Shown: in pieces, positions 43,314-52,834 of the stretch
How positions within the stretch are numbered: the first letter of the stretch is position 1
Layout of the letters: each line of letters begins with the position of its first letter
The notes under the pieces: model-generated
Seen by the model: only the letters and a program-made list of their open reading frames with translations
What the model was told of the DNA's origin: nothing
The model's database searches: none
Source of the DNA: an uncultured Clostridia bacterium
Lineage (GTDB): Bacteria > Bacillota > Clostridia > Lachnospirales > Lachnospiraceae
DNA length: 64,000 nucleotides
Assembly (NCBI GenBank): GCA_947643415.1
Contig: CANRWA010000003.1
Location: 50,482-114,481 of the forward strand
Direction: 5' to 3'
Made by a program: the position numbers and the translations under genes

Positions 43314-44114
43314 ATGGCTAAGATACAAAGTATGGCAAAGATCACAGAGATGGCAGAACTGGCAGAGGGCATATTTTCTATGTGGCTGCAGGCACCGGAG
43401 ATCGCAGGACAGGCGGTGCCGGGGCAGTTTATTTCACTCTACTGTCAGGATAGGGACAGGCTTCTTCCCAGACCCATCAGTTTGTGCGAGATTGACAGGG
43501 AACAGGGAATACTCCGTCTTGTTTATCGTGTGGCAGGCGCTGGGACAAAGGAATTTTCCCAGATGAGTTCCGGCGTAGAGATTCGGATTATGGGACCTCT
43601 TGGAAATGGATTCCCACTGGATGGGTGCGAACAGGTATCGGTGATGGAAAGTGGGAAGAGGGCAGTCCTCATCGGTGGTGGCATTGGAATACCTCCATTG
43701 CTACAGTTATCCAAAGAACTGGCTGGCGAAGTGACAGTTGTTGTCGGATACCGGAATTCGGATACTTTTCTCTTAAAAGAATTAAAGAAGGCGGCAGACC
43801 ATTTGTTGATCGCTACAGAAGACGGCAGTCTTGGTACGAAAGGGAATGTAATTGATGCCATCAGAGAGAATGATGTACATGGAGATGTTGTCTACTCTTG
43901 TGGTCCAACACCAATGCTGCGAGGGGTAAAGACATGGGCAGCAGCAGAAGGAATACCAGCATGGCTTTCCATGGAAGAACGGATGGCATGTGGTATTGGT
44001 GCCTGTCTTGGCTGTGTATGCCAGACTACAGAAGTAGACGATCACTCCAAAGTAAAAAATAAACGGATTTGTAAAGATGGTCCAGTATTTTTATCAACGG
44101 AGATTGAATTGTGA
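43314..44114 (+). CDS. pyrK: Dihydroorotate dehydrogenase electron-transfer subunit
   Basis: 266 residues. FAD domain with RPISLCEIDREQGILRLVYRV, NAD-binding region with VLIGGGIGIPPLLQL, and the C-terminal [2Fe-2S] cysteines in MACGIGACLGCVCQT. It passes electrons from PyrD to NAD+. The start at 43314 follows TAGGAGA; an upstream in-frame ATG (43287) overlaps the pyrF stop. pyrD begins 17 bp on. Confidence 0.94.
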   Translation: MAKIQSMAKITEMAELAEGIFSMWLQAPEIAGQAVPGQFISLYCQDRDRLLPRPISLCEIDREQGILRLVYRVAGAGTKEFSQMSSGVEIRIMGPLGNGFPLDGCEQVSVMESGKRAVLIGGGIGIPPLLQLSKELAGEVTVVVGYRNSDTFLLKELKKAADHLLIATEDGSLGTKGNVIDAIRENDVHGDVVYSCGPTPMLRGVKTWAAAEGIPAWLSMEERMACGIGACLGCVCQTTEVDDHSKVKNKRICKDGPVFLSTEIEL

Positions 44115-44131
44115 GAAAGGGAGGCAGACAG

Positions 44132-45040
44132 ATGAGCGACAGGTTAGCAGTGAATTTTGCCGGGATTACATTTGACAATCCGGTGACGACCGCCTCTGGT
44201 ACATTTGGATCAGGAATGGAATACAGTGAATTTGTGGATCTTGGCAAACTGGGAGCAGTGACGACAAAAGGCGTGGCAAATGTACCATGGCCGGGAAATC
44301 CGGTTCCCCGTATCGCTGAGACACATGCTGGCATGCTGAATGCTATTGGATTGCAGAATCCGGGGATCGATACACTGATCCGGCGGGATCTTCCTTTTCT
44401 ACAGGAGAAGAATGCCAGAATCATCGTAAATGTATGTGGGCGCTCGAAAGAGGATTATGTAGAGGTTGTGGAGCGGCTGTCAGAGGAAGATATTGATATG
44501 CTTGAGATCAATATCTCCTGTCCGAATGTCAAAGCCGGTGGTATTGCCTTTGGACAGAAACCGGAAATGGCAGAAGAGATTACAAGGGCAGTGAAGGAGA
44601 AAGCGAAACAGCCTGTGATCATGAAGCTCAGCCCTAATGTAACGGATATCGCAGAGATGGCAAAAGCAGTAGAGGCAGGAGGTGCAGATGGGGTATCCCT
44701 GATCAATACACTGACAGGTATGAAGATCGATGTGAAGCGAAAGACTTTTGCCATTGCCAACCAGACGGGAGGTATGTCTGGTCCCTGTGTGAAACCGGTT
44801 GCTGTCCGGATGGTATATCAGGTGGCAAATGCAGTGAAAATCCCTGTACTTGGCATGGGGGGAATCCAGAATACGGAAGACGCACTGGAGTTTCTTATGG
44901 CAGGGGCGACGATGGTGGCAGTGGGAACAGCGAATTTCTTTAATCCGTATGCCACTTCCGAGATCATTGATGGATTGGAGACATATGTAGAAAAAGAGGG
45001 GCTGACAAATATCAGTGAAATCATTGGCTGTGTGAGGTAG
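44132..45040 (+). CDS. pyrD: Dihydroorotate dehydrogenase, class 1B catalytic subunit
   Basis: 302 residues. FMN-binding (beta/alpha)8 barrel with NPVTTASGTFGSG, the IGLQNPGIDTLI loop, INISCPNVKAGG carrying the catalytic Cys of the NAD-dependent class, and IPVLGMGGIQNTEDALEFLMAGA. It works as a PyrD2-PyrK2 complex. The start at 44132 follows GGGAGG. In related genomes pyrE normally comes next; here an 11.7-kb foreign island separates them, so pyrE is cut off from this operon's promoter. Confidence 0.94.
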   Translation: MSDRLAVNFAGITFDNPVTTASGTFGSGMEYSEFVDLGKLGAVTTKGVANVPWPGNPVPRIAETHAGMLNAIGLQNPGIDTLIRRDLPFLQEKNARIIVNVCGRSKEDYVEVVERLSEEDIDMLEINISCPNVKAGGIAFGQKPEMAEEITRAVKEKAKQPVIMKLSPNVTDIAEMAKAVEAGGADGVSLINTLTGMKIDVKRKTFAIANQTGGMSGPCVKPVAVRMVYQVANAVKIPVLGMGGIQNTEDALEFLMAGATMVAVGTANFFNPYATSEIIDGLETYVEKEGLTNISEIIGCVR

Positions 45041-45182
45041 GGATAATGGGAGGAGATTCATATTATACTCCTTTTCATTGGCATGTATCAGATCCAGAAT
45101 TAAATTTTTAATATAAAATATATTGGTAAAATAATGCAATGAAAGAACTAACTCAAATAATAAAATTAATGAGAAAATAATT

Positions 45183-46028
45183 ATGGCAAACGAAAAAGAA
45201 ACTGAGAGAAACCAGGATAATATTACATTAAAGAAACTTAAATATATTATTATTTTGTGTTCTGTAGCATGTATAATTTGTGAATTTGTACCTGATATTT
45301 TGAAATCTTGCAAATGGTTTGAATTTTGTAGCCTTTTTGATCTTTTACAATATCATAAAGATTTTTTTACAAATATAGCTTTAGGTTGTTTAGGCAGTGC
45401 TGTTATTTCATATCTCATGCTTAGTATTCAATATAGAATAAGAGAGAATGAAAAGATGGCGAGCCTTGATATATATTTAAAAGATGTTATATCTAAGTAT
45501 TGGTATTTAATTATTGCTTTAATGTATTCTTATGAAATTAAGAATGAAAATAAAGATTTGCAAATGGCTATTGGGAAATTTATGAACTATTATGAAGAGA
45601 TAGCTGTATATAACAAATATCTTATAGAATTTGTAGATATATTTAGCAATAAATTAATTCCCTTAGCTGATGAAGTAGAATTGTTTATGAATTCATTTTG
45701 TTCATTGGTAAATAAAAAGGAAATAGAACGATTATATAGTCAAGAGGTATATTTGGGAGCAGTAAAAGAAATTTATAAAAATTTTTACAAATTACTTTCT
45801 GAGGAGTTTCAATTACAAAAAATTGATGAAAAGTTCAATAAAAAATTTAATAAAATTTCTTTTATTAACGGTTGTTTAATTGAGGAATTAGAGAAAAATT
45901 TACAAATAGTGAATGATTTTTCCAGTAAAAGAAAAGAGATAAGTGATAGTGTAAAATATTCTAAAATGATTGAGAAATCAGTGGGGAGCAAAAATTTAGA
46001 TAAAATCAAAGATGAGATTTCAGAATAG
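45183..46028 (+). CDS. Two-span membrane protein of unknown function
   Basis: 281 residues, very AT-rich codon use. Two membrane spans: YIIILCSVACIICEFVPDIL (about 20-40) and FFTNIALGCLGSAVISYLMLSI (about 60-82). The remaining 200 residues are cytoplasmic and helical (FMNYYEEIAVYNKYLIEFVDIFSNK; LLSEEFQLQKIDEKFNKKFNK). Not recognised. The binding site is poor (GAGAAAATAATT). The plan, paired spans plus a helical cytoplasmic domain in an island orphan gene, is common among phage-defence effectors, but nothing here proves it. Confidence 0.6.
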   Translation: MANEKETERNQDNITLKKLKYIIILCSVACIICEFVPDILKSCKWFEFCSLFDLLQYHKDFFTNIALGCLGSAVISYLMLSIQYRIRENEKMASLDIYLKDVISKYWYLIIALMYSYEIKNENKDLQMAIGKFMNYYEEIAVYNKYLIEFVDIFSNKLIPLADEVELFMNSFCSLVNKKEIERLYSQEVYLGAVKEIYKNFYKLLSEEFQLQKIDEKFNKKFNKISFINGCLIEELEKNLQIVNDFSSKRKEISDSVKYSKMIEKSVGSKNLDKIKDEISE

Positions 46029-46190
46029 AATTTACTTTTGAATGAAAGAACTGGTTAGAGAAGGAAATAAATTATCATAAAACGGGGAAATTACTTTTAA
46101 TAAAATGCATAATGGGTGGATATCATTTTATAAATATTTATTTTATACGGAAGTCCATATTACATATTTATATTCTGGAGGTATATAGCT

Positions 46191-46565
46191 ATGGAATTAC
46201 CTTACAAAAAGGGAAAAGAAATGGTTTTTCAAAATGTAAGTCCGCAGCAAGGGTTCTCTTTAGAGAATCAGGATGGGAGATTAACAGATATTAGGGATAT
46301 TGATATAGAATACTATCTGGAGGATATGTTTGATATGCCGGATCAGTTTGTGACTTTGACTGCCCCTGAGAAGAGAAACAAAGTCCGATATATCCAGGCA
46401 TGTATGCATGATGGGGATATTGAGGTTCAAATTGGGATAGAAGAGGAGGGGACACGATTATATTATAAGATGTGTTCAAAAGAAGAGTGTTATCGTATTT
46501 TCCTTGATTTTTATGATAATACATTCTTACCCCTAATGGATGAATATAAGCCTGTGGAGTTTTGA
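46191..46565 (+). CDS. Hypothetical protein
   Basis: 124 residues, acidic, no membrane span. The middle DIEYYLEDMFDMPDQFVTLTAPEKRNKVRYIQACMHDGDIEVQIGIEEEGTRLYYKMCSKEECYRIFLDFYDNTFLP has the look of a small alpha/beta protein. GGAGG lies before the ATG (46177-46181). Not recognised; GC content is nearer to the host than its neighbours. Confidence 0.55.
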   Translation: MELPYKKGKEMVFQNVSPQQGFSLENQDGRLTDIRDIDIEYYLEDMFDMPDQFVTLTAPEKRNKVRYIQACMHDGDIEVQIGIEEEGTRLYYKMCSKEECYRIFLDFYDNTFLPLMDEYKPVEF

Positions 46566-47717
46566 GGTTTTCATATGGGAGAAATGTTGATTACATAGGC
46601 AGTATTTTTATATGGGAGTACACCTTTATATAGAGAAAATTATATACAGGAATTGAAACCTACCCACCTCTCCATGTCTATATGGAACATCATTTTTGTA
46701 TCAAAATGGGTGATTGTAATTGCCGTACAATCAGTGGTGTACCTTTGATTTTTGGTGTAGGTGGTAAGTTGGTAAGGCAACAATAGTTGATTCTGTAAAT
46801 CTAACATGTGTCTTTAATTACGGATGATATTGAGGGTCTATATTTTACAAAGGGTATACCGTAATATGGGACTTTCGATTTTCAGATTTTTACATACCCT
46901 CCTACCCTTGTGTGTGGGATTAAATATTAACTCTGTAACCATCAACAATCAAAAAGTTTTTAATAGAGTAATGGATTATGAGTGTATATGAGTAATTCAT
47001 TACGATAGTAGTCTTTTATTAATAATACAGTCTCTTATTATAAAAAGACGGCTGATTCTGCACACTGTAGTGTGACATACTTTGCCATTTTTTGTTCAAG
47101 TATATCACGCTGTGATGTGACATACCTGATTGGGATAAAGCAAAAACGATTTTATAGCTCTTGTTTATTCCATGTCAAAAAATGTTGCTATGTGGGAACA
47201 ACAGATAGCCCCTTTCACGCAAACGAATCAGATTTTACAAATGTAAACCTACCCTGCTTACCCTTTCCCACTGCTGCCTCGTGTCAACAATCTAACCTAT
47301 AACACACAAGCATTTACAAGCCCATATAGCCATTTTACGCACATACCCTAACAACTTACACCTACACCACTATAAGCTGTAATTGAGCCAAATAGTAACA
47401 CTACAATAAGGATTTACACCAAAAGAAAAGGCTATGATCTGCGAAAAATCATAACCATTAAAACAACACTTAAAATTTCGCTTGTAATATCATTTACTAC
47501 TCAGATACAGCGCCATAATATTAATTCAATCCGTATACCACAACTCTGATCAATCTTTTTGCTTACTATCTGTATTAATACAATACTTCTTAATTATTAT
47601 TCCTATTCATGATAACATATTTGGAAAGGACAAGCAAAGTATCCATTATCCACGATTCCAATGATTGAGATTGTTTTAACTGATCCATTCCTACAACACT
47701 AATTCTATCCACAATAT
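46566..47717. other. 1.15-kb stretch without recognisable genes
   Basis: No frame here has a binding site plus protein-like composition. The DNA contains pyrimidine-rich runs (ACCCTCCTACCC, CCTACCCACC), a repeated GTGTGACATAC / GATGTGACATAC pair (47070 and 47115), and a hairpin with arms GGCTATGAT/ATCATAACC (about 47432-47458). It may be the remnant of a deleted element end. Confidence 0.4.
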
Positions 47718-47761
47718 ACAAGGGTGTAGCCGTGATTCATTCATAGCTGCACCCTGTTTTT
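47718..47761 (+). terminator. Intrinsic terminator
   Basis: ACAAGGGTGTAGC (47718-47730) and GCTGCACCCTGT (47746-47757) pair with one or two mismatches and are followed by TTTTT on the plus strand. Confidence 0.65.
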
Positions 47762-47927
47762 ACGCATGGGCTAACAGTATCCGTTTATCTGTCTCTACCT
47801 CTGTACTCCCGTAGTAACTCCTGATATCATGCATTGATCGTACTTTATGTCCTTTCTTTCTGAATGCTTCACTGTGCCAGTACCAGACTTTCTTTTTCTT
47901 TGTTACTGCTTGTCTGGCTGCTTTCAT
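47760..47927 (-). CDS. Small basic protein (55 aa) of unknown function
   Basis: Below most length cut-offs but convincing in composition. From ATG 47927, preceded by TAAAGGATAAGC, it reads MKAARQAVTKKKKVWYWHSE, AFRKKGHKVRSMHDIRSYYG, STEVETDKRILLAHA, then TAA. The mix of aromatic, basic and a D-I-R-S-Y-Y-G-S segment looks protein-like. It could also be the tail of a lost larger gene. Its stop overlaps the T-run of the terminator above. Confidence 0.4.
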   Translation of the reverse strand: MKAARQAVTKKKKVWYWHSEAFRKKGHKVRSMHDIRSYYGSTEVETDKRILLAHA

Positions 47928-48173
47928 GCTTATCCTTTAATATATTGAACATCTGGTCATATTCTGCATTGATATCCTGCATATCTGATACATAAGGAAG
48001 AAGGGAAAGAATCCGAGTGGAAAGTATCGAGAGAAAGAATTGGGGAAATATGGTAAAGTCGTTATGGTGGGGTGGGAATCAGTGCGATAATTTGTTGTAA
48101 TATTGCCCTGAAAGCGGTATAATGTAATATAAGTAATGAAAGTGTATTGGCTTTTGGTTAGGAGGAATGTGTT

Positions 48174-48401
48174 ATGCTGGCAGCGGTAAAAGGATATTAT
48201 GATGGTAAACAGATAGTAATGAATGAAGAAGATAGGAAACAAATAATAACGGGACAGGAAGTTATTGTTACTTTACTGGAATATCCAACAAGACATGACA
48301 TATTAGAAGATTTAGAGAATGATAGATTTGTGATTTCTACTGAGAGAGGTAGAAATGTGGATGAATATATGAAGGAGATGAGGGAAAATGATAAGTTTTG
48401 A
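48174..48401 (+). CDS. Antitoxin-like protein upstream of a PIN toxin
   Basis: 75 residues. MLAAVKGYYDGKQIVMNEEDRKQIITGQEVIVTLLE is a small swapped-hairpin-like N-terminus, and TRHDILEDLENDRFVISTERGRNVDEYMKEMRENDKF an acidic tail that would wrap the toxin. GGAGG (48161-48165) precedes the ATG. The downstream PIN-domain gene overlaps its end by 14 bp, the normal coupling of VapBC-type modules. It is intact although the toxin is broken. Confidence 0.65.
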   Translation: MLAAVKGYYDGKQIVMNEEDRKQIITGQEVIVTLLEYPTRHDILEDLENDRFVISTERGRNVDEYMKEMRENDKF

Positions 48402-48815
48402 GAAGATTTTTATGATACAGCTCCTTTCATATATTATTTGGAACACAATGAGTTTCATTTTGCTAAGACAAAGGAAATATTTATATATTGTTACAAAGCC
48501 AAGAAAGTAATGGTAACATGCACAGCTACTATAGAGGAATACTGTGTGTAACCATATATGAATAATTGTCAGGATTGTATAAATACTTTTGATACTTTCA
48601 TTATTGGCATGGGAATAAATGTTTATGATATAAGTGTTGCCATTGCAAAAAAGGCTGCACAAATTAGGGCAAAATATAAGTTTTTTAAACCTATGGATGC
48701 TTTACAACTGGCTACAGCATGTTTGACAGGGTGTGATTTGTTTCTGACCAATGATAAGCAGTTAAGACAGTTTAGGGAAATTAAGTGTATGACAGTTGAT
48801 GATTTAGAGGTTTGA
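48388..48815 (+). pseudogene. Broken PIN-domain (VapC-like) toxin
   Basis: ATG at 48388 lies within the antitoxin end. A single T is missing in the T-run at 48407-48411: with six T the frame reads MISFEKIFYDTAPFIYYLEHNEFHF, the PIN opening with its first Asp. A second lesion is TAA at about 48556 where relatives have a sense codon (IEEYCV-stop-PYMNN). After it the frame holds VAIAKKAAQIRAKYKFFKPMDALQLATACLTGCDLFLTNDKQLRQF, with the later PIN acidic residues. With two lesions the toxin is dead, or the sequence has errors. Confidence 0.75.
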
Positions 48816-48860
48816 GAGGAAACATTGATGCAATTAATTGTTAGTTAGGAAGTATTGTTT

Positions 48861-49097
48861 ATGACAGCCTTAAAACAAACCGCAATGAAAGAACTTGAAA
48901 AGCTGCCAGATGATAAAGTAAATTTTATATTACAAATTATGCAGGGTGTAAATGGTTTATATAATGATAATCAATCTGAGAAAAAAGAAGCATTTGAATG
49001 ATTAGAGCAGATGCGTAAGAAAGGAACTGTCACTGATTATGATTCAGAATTAGCTTGATATAAAGAGACCAGCTATGAAGAGTCAAGCATAAGTTAG
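48861..49097 (+). pseudogene. Broken antitoxin-like gene
   Basis: MTALKQTAMKELEKLPDDKV, then NFILQIMQGVNGLYNDNQSEKKEAFE, TGA, LEQMRKKGTVTDYDSELA, TGA. The sequence is a familiar antitoxin of Clostridia (short protein with E-LEKLPDDKV---I and FERLEQMR). The first TGA stands where Arg is expected (CGA to TGA), the second where Ser or Arg is usual. No toxin gene follows; the IS110 copy lies just beyond, and may have replaced it. Confidence 0.65.
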
Positions 49098-49198
49098 CCC
49101 CAAATTTCTTTTTCATATCGATGGTAAAAAAGGGTAACTTTAATAGAGCTTCCTAGGGGTGCATTATCAAAATCTATCGATATTGGTATACAGACCTC

Positions 49199-50368
49199 TT
49201 ATTCGAGGTTAAATTCTACTTCGTCAGTGAGCATCTTCCAGATGACTCTGACAAGCTTGCCGGCACAGCGCCCAAGTGCATTGTAGTGAGACCGGCCATC
49301 AGCCCTCTTGGCATCATAATAAGCCTTGAAGGTTGCGTTGTTTCTAACAACGTTCCAAGCTGCATTTACAAGGGCGTAGCGTAAAACACGCGAGCCGCGT
49401 TTGGACATTCTTGTTGTTTTAGCCTGAAAGTTACCAGACTGATAAACAGAAGGATCCAAACCTGCGAAAGCAAGCAGCTTGTTAGGATTGGAGAAAAGGT
49501 GAATATCACCTATTTCACCAAGGATCATTCCACTATTGATATATCCGATACCAGGAATGGTCATGATGACAGAATCGTTGAATCTCATGATATCCGTCAT
49601 CTCAGCTTCAATCTTATCTAATTGGCTATCCAGTAACTCGATTTGTTGAATGGTTTGAGTTATCTGAATAGATATAGCGCTGTCGTTAGCACCGATAGAC
49701 TTCTGTGCGAGAACTCTTAATTCTTTGGCCTGCTCTTTGGTAAAGTGTCCGCGTGAGTTCACTTTGAGCAGATTTGCCAGATGAGTCATATGCATGGAAG
49801 CAATCTCCTTTGGAGAAGGTGCTTCTTTTAAAAGAGCATAGACAGTATTCTGATGCAGACCGGATTTGAAAAAGTATTGAATTTCCGGAAACACCTGATC
49901 AACATAAGTTGTCAGCTGGATTTTCAAATGGGTGCGTTGCTTAATGGTTTTCTGCCGAAAGCGCCCCAAGACCTTAAGATCCATCATATCAAGATCATAG
50001 AAACTGACGAATCTGAGGTCATCCTGCATCATGAGGGTTTTAGCAATCACATATGTGTCGACCTTATCTGTCTTCGTTTTGCGAACGTTGTTTTTTCGCA
50101 TCTGACAGGTTTTAATGGGGTTCAACACACATACTTGGTAAAACTCAGCAACAAGGTATCGAACAAGGTTGTCACCGTAGTGTGCCGTCGACTCAAGACC
50201 GATGATGCTGCTGTTCTTGTCGAATGATTCGAGTTTAGAGACCAGCATTTTGAAGCCATCAGCGTCGTTAGTGAATTTGAACGGCTCAAGAATTATTTCA
50301 CCGTCGGAAGAAATCGCAGCGGCGAAATGGTTGAGTTTGGCAATGTCAATGCCTACATAAATTTTCAT
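49199..50368 (-). CDS. IS110-family transposase (DEDD recombinase)
   Basis: 389 residues, intact. The N-terminal RuvC-like DEDD domain begins [19 protein letters not shown] and continues [18 protein letters not shown] and [17 protein letters not shown]. The C-terminal transposase_20 domain has [37 protein letters not shown] and the catalytic Ser region [18 protein letters not shown]. The start at 50368 follows AAAGGGAGG; 17 upstream in-frame codons are rejected. IS110 enzymes use a bridge RNA from the noncoding end to choose target and donor DNA, and move without long terminal inverted repeats. Confidence 0.93.
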   Translation of the reverse strand: MKIYVGIDIAKLNHFAAAISSDGEIILEPFKFTNDADGFKMLVSKLESFDKNSSIIGLESTAHYGDNLVRYLVAEFYQVCVLNPIKTCQMRKNNVRKTKTDKVDTYVIAKTLMMQDDLRFVSFYDLDMMDLKVLGRFRQKTIKQRTHLKIQLTTYVDQVFPEIQYFFKSGLHQNTVYALLKEAPSPKEIASMHMTHLANLLKVNSRGHFTKEQAKELRVLAQKSIGANDSAISIQITQTIQQIELLDSQLDKIEAEMTDIMRFNDSVIMTIPGIGYINSGMILGEIGDIHLFSNPNKLLAFAGLDPSVYQSGNFQAKTTRMSKRGSRVLRYALVNAAWNVVRNNATFKAYYDAKRADGRSHYNALGRCAGKLVRVIWKMLTDEVEFNLE

Positions 50369-50620
50369 GAGGTTGTACCTCCCTTTCATAAAGTCTAATA
50401 CCATGATATCCACCATCAATTATCATCGTAGACTTGATAGAAATAAGTACTCTGAGTGAAAAACACTCCGGCAACATCCAGCTGATAAACAATTCAGATA
50501 AAGATAGCGGCAGTACACTCCAGTCGAGTAGTCAAGCTACAGGATAAAATCAAAAGTCCATAGTATCTGAATTGTATTGAACCACGATATTAAAAGAAAG
50601 GAAACGTGTGGTAATTAACT
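50369..50620 (-). ncRNA. Candidate bridge-RNA region of the IS110 element
   Basis: About 250 bp upstream of the transposase (minus-strand sense) has no gene and several hairpins, for example AGTGTTTTTCACT. In IS110-group elements the bridge RNA is encoded between the left end and the transposase gene, exactly here. The RNA borders and loops cannot be fixed by eye. Confidence 0.45.
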
Positions 50621-50645
50621 TCCTAATTATCATACAAGTTATATA

Positions 50646-51791
50646 ATGCTATTTGATATTAAGAATATTACACAACAACAATTACAAGATTTAATTGATA
50701 ATAAAGTTTTTGAAAATAAAGAACTGGAATATAAAGATTATTCATTTACAAATGGGAAAATGCCCGATAAACAAAAAGATAAGTTCATGAAAGAAATTGC
50801 AGCCTTTGCAAATACTAATGGTGGTACAATTATTATAGGTTTACAAGAGGACGATGATAGATTGCCGATTCGATTAACTGGAGCAGGATTATCTATGAGG
50901 GAATTTGATAATTGGTTATCTTCCTTTCGGCAACTAGTTTTATCACGCATTCGCCCACATATACATGGTGTAGAGTGTATTCCCGTAGAATTAAATGAGA
51001 ACAATATTGCTATTGTTATTTCTGTTCCTAAAAGTTATGCACGTCCTCATAGTTTTTGGGATGGTAATAAAGATGAATTTTTTATACGCTATGCAAATGG
51101 TATTACCTATATGGATATTGATGATTTACGCAAAGAATTTTTGTATGCTAATGGGATTCAGGATAAGATCAGACAATTTCGCAGGGATAGAATTTCAATG
51201 ATTCTGGCGAATGAATGTGTTGGTGATTTAAGTAGTGGTGCAAAATTAGTAATCCACATGATACCAGAATGGAGTTTTGAATTAGGTAATATCATAGACT
51301 TTGACTTTTTAGAAAATAATGCTCAGTTTCGCCCATTATCAGGGACGGGATGGGATTATCGCTATAATGCTGATGGCTATTGTATATATGGAATGGATTA
51401 TGAATCAGAATCTGTTAATACATATACCCAAGTATTTCATAATGGGATAATAGAAGTTGTAGAAATTCGTCTTATCTCAAAATATAAGAAAAGGCAGATG
51501 CATGACTGGATACAGGTACAACAATTAGCAATTCAAAGAATTGAACAATATGGGGAAATTTTAGAAAAAATGAATGTTCCTAAACCCTGGCATTTATCGG
51601 CTTCATTTCTTAACGCAAGGGGATATGTTGCTGATTGCGGATGGAGTTATTCAACATTACCTATAGAAAGAGATATCATTCAGTCACATGAAGGGATTTG
51701 TACAGAAGGTAAGTTATTAAAAGAAGCCTTAGAACCTGTATTTAATTCATTGTCAAATGCTTTTGGATTAAAAAAATCAAATGTATTTTGA
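50646..51791 (+). CDS. AlbA_2/Schlafen-like putative DNA- or RNA-binding protein
   Basis: 381 residues. The AlbA_2 domain reads ENKELEYKDYSFTNGKMPDKQKDKFMKEIAAFANTNGGTIIIGLQEDDDRLP (about 24-75), with ELEYKD and FANTNGG as its signature, then VECIPVELNENNIAIVISVPKSYARPHSFWDG. The C-terminal 230 residues form a separate, unrecognised domain (LVIHMIPEWSFELGNIIDFDFL; GIIEVVEIRLISKYKKRQ). Schlafen-type AlbA domains in bacteria occur in regulators and in anti-phage systems; the island setting favours the latter, as inference. No HATPase or winged helix is seen. The binding site is weak. Confidence 0.7.
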   Translation: MLFDIKNITQQQLQDLIDNKVFENKELEYKDYSFTNGKMPDKQKDKFMKEIAAFANTNGGTIIIGLQEDDDRLPIRLTGAGLSMREFDNWLSSFRQLVLSRIRPHIHGVECIPVELNENNIAIVISVPKSYARPHSFWDGNKDEFFIRYANGITYMDIDDLRKEFLYANGIQDKIRQFRRDRISMILANECVGDLSSGAKLVIHMIPEWSFELGNIIDFDFLENNAQFRPLSGTGWDYRYNADGYCIYGMDYESESVNTYTQVFHNGIIEVVEIRLISKYKKRQMHDWIQVQQLAIQRIEQYGEILEKMNVPKPWHLSASFLNARGYVADCGWSYSTLPIERDIIQSHEGICTEGKLLKEALEPVFNSLSNAFGLKKSNVF

Positions 51792-51853
51792 GCACTGTCA
51801 AAATAGAATTTCAGAAAAATGATACGAGTAGAAAAGTAGGAGGAACTGTTGAA

Positions 51854-52025
51854 ATGGGAAAATACGATTTTTGTAAATGTGAAAAAAGTACGTCAGTAAC
51901 ATCCGGCTTTGAGGATAGTTTCGGATATTGGATGGTTTGTTGTGATTGTGGTAAAAAAAATAGAGGATGAATACCACTACTATAATCATTATAATGGAGA
52001 GGATCATGATGTAGATTTCTGGTAA
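51854..52025 (+). pseudogene. Small zinc-ribbon protein gene with a homopolymer frameshift
   Basis: From ATG 51854 (GGAGG upstream) the frame reads MGKYDFCKCEKSTSVTSGFE, DSFGYWMVCCDCGKK, and breaks at a run of eight A (51953-51960), ending early at TGA 51968-51970. With seven A it would continue IEDEYHYYNHYNGEDHDVDFW to TAA at 52025, an ending I recognise from small Clostridia proteins of mobile elements. The four Cys (CxC, CxxC) probably hold zinc. Either a true frameshift or a base-count error. Confidence 0.6.
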
Positions 52026-52253
52026 TATAGTTGTTTATAATATCCAGTGTGAACAGCCACAACGAAAATAAGCCAAATTCCACATTGAAAATTACAGAAT
52101 TATACAAAAAGTCGTCATTACTTGATAGGGACCATATGGGAGATATTGATTTTACTGGATTACTGTAATATAATTGCTGAAAATGCACTGTTTTTGGCTG
52201 ATCAAGTGACCATGCGGTTTATGTGTGGGGAATACATAAAAGGAGAAGAGATA

Positions 52254-52811
52254 ATGTACAAGACAATTTTTTTAGAAAAATCTTTATTAGGTAGGGAAAC
52301 AGATTTAAATGATCCTGAAAAGGTATTAATTCAATGTATTAGAATTGCATATAATGATATGCTGGCAGCAGGACGATATTATATCTCTCAAGATATGGAT
52401 GCACGCTGTAGTAACTTGAAATCAATTCTTAAAGAGAGTAATTATATATATTCTCATGATATTATTGAGAAAACTTGTTTGTTGTTTGGGGACAGAGAAA
52501 AAATAGGACAAGGTAATAGATATGTAACAAGATATGGGTTAGCTCAGAAGTGTGTAAATATGACATATAAATACCTATATGTGTTTAGCAATTATATTCG
52601 TAGGAAAATTGATTTTTCAAAATGTGACTGCCCTTTGGACAGTGTAATTTTAGAAGAATTACAATTAGATAAAAAATACTCATGGAGTAAAGTAAATAAA
52701 GAAGAATATATGATTTGCCAGCAATTGATTAAGGAGAAATTAGAAGAAGAGGAAGACATTGGTGAACTTAGAAATATTGGCAATCTGGCATATGATTTTT
52801 TGAAATGGTAA
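52254..52811 (+). CDS. Hypothetical protein
   Basis: 185 residues from the ATG at 52254, which AAAAGGAGAAG precedes; a 44-codon upstream extension is rejected. All-helical, charged composition, e.g. DPEKVLIQCIRIAYNDMLAAGRYYISQDMDARC and YGLAQKCVNMTYKYLYVFSNYIRRKIDFSKCDCPLDSVILEEL. Not recognised. AT-rich codon use matches the island. No signal peptide. It converges on the small XRE gene, with 23 bp between. Confidence 0.55.
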   Translation: MYKTIFLEKSLLGRETDLNDPEKVLIQCIRIAYNDMLAAGRYYISQDMDARCSNLKSILKESNYIYSHDIIEKTCLLFGDREKIGQGNRYVTRYGLAQKCVNMTYKYLYVFSNYIRRKIDFSKCDCPLDSVILEELQLDKKYSWSKVNKEEYMICQQLIKEKLEEEEDIGELRNIGNLAYDFLKW

Positions 52812-52834
52812 ATCTGATGCCGAACGCTCAATCT

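Noticed and set aside
47072..47302. Open frame of 76 codons on plus
   Set aside because: No ribosome binding site, Cys/Phe-rich composition typical of AT-rich noncoding DNA, no protein-like pattern.
47937..48242. Minus-strand open frame of 101 codons
   Set aside because: It covers the promoter and start of the antitoxin-like gene at 48174 and lacks a binding site; low-complexity Phe/Ile/Thr composition.
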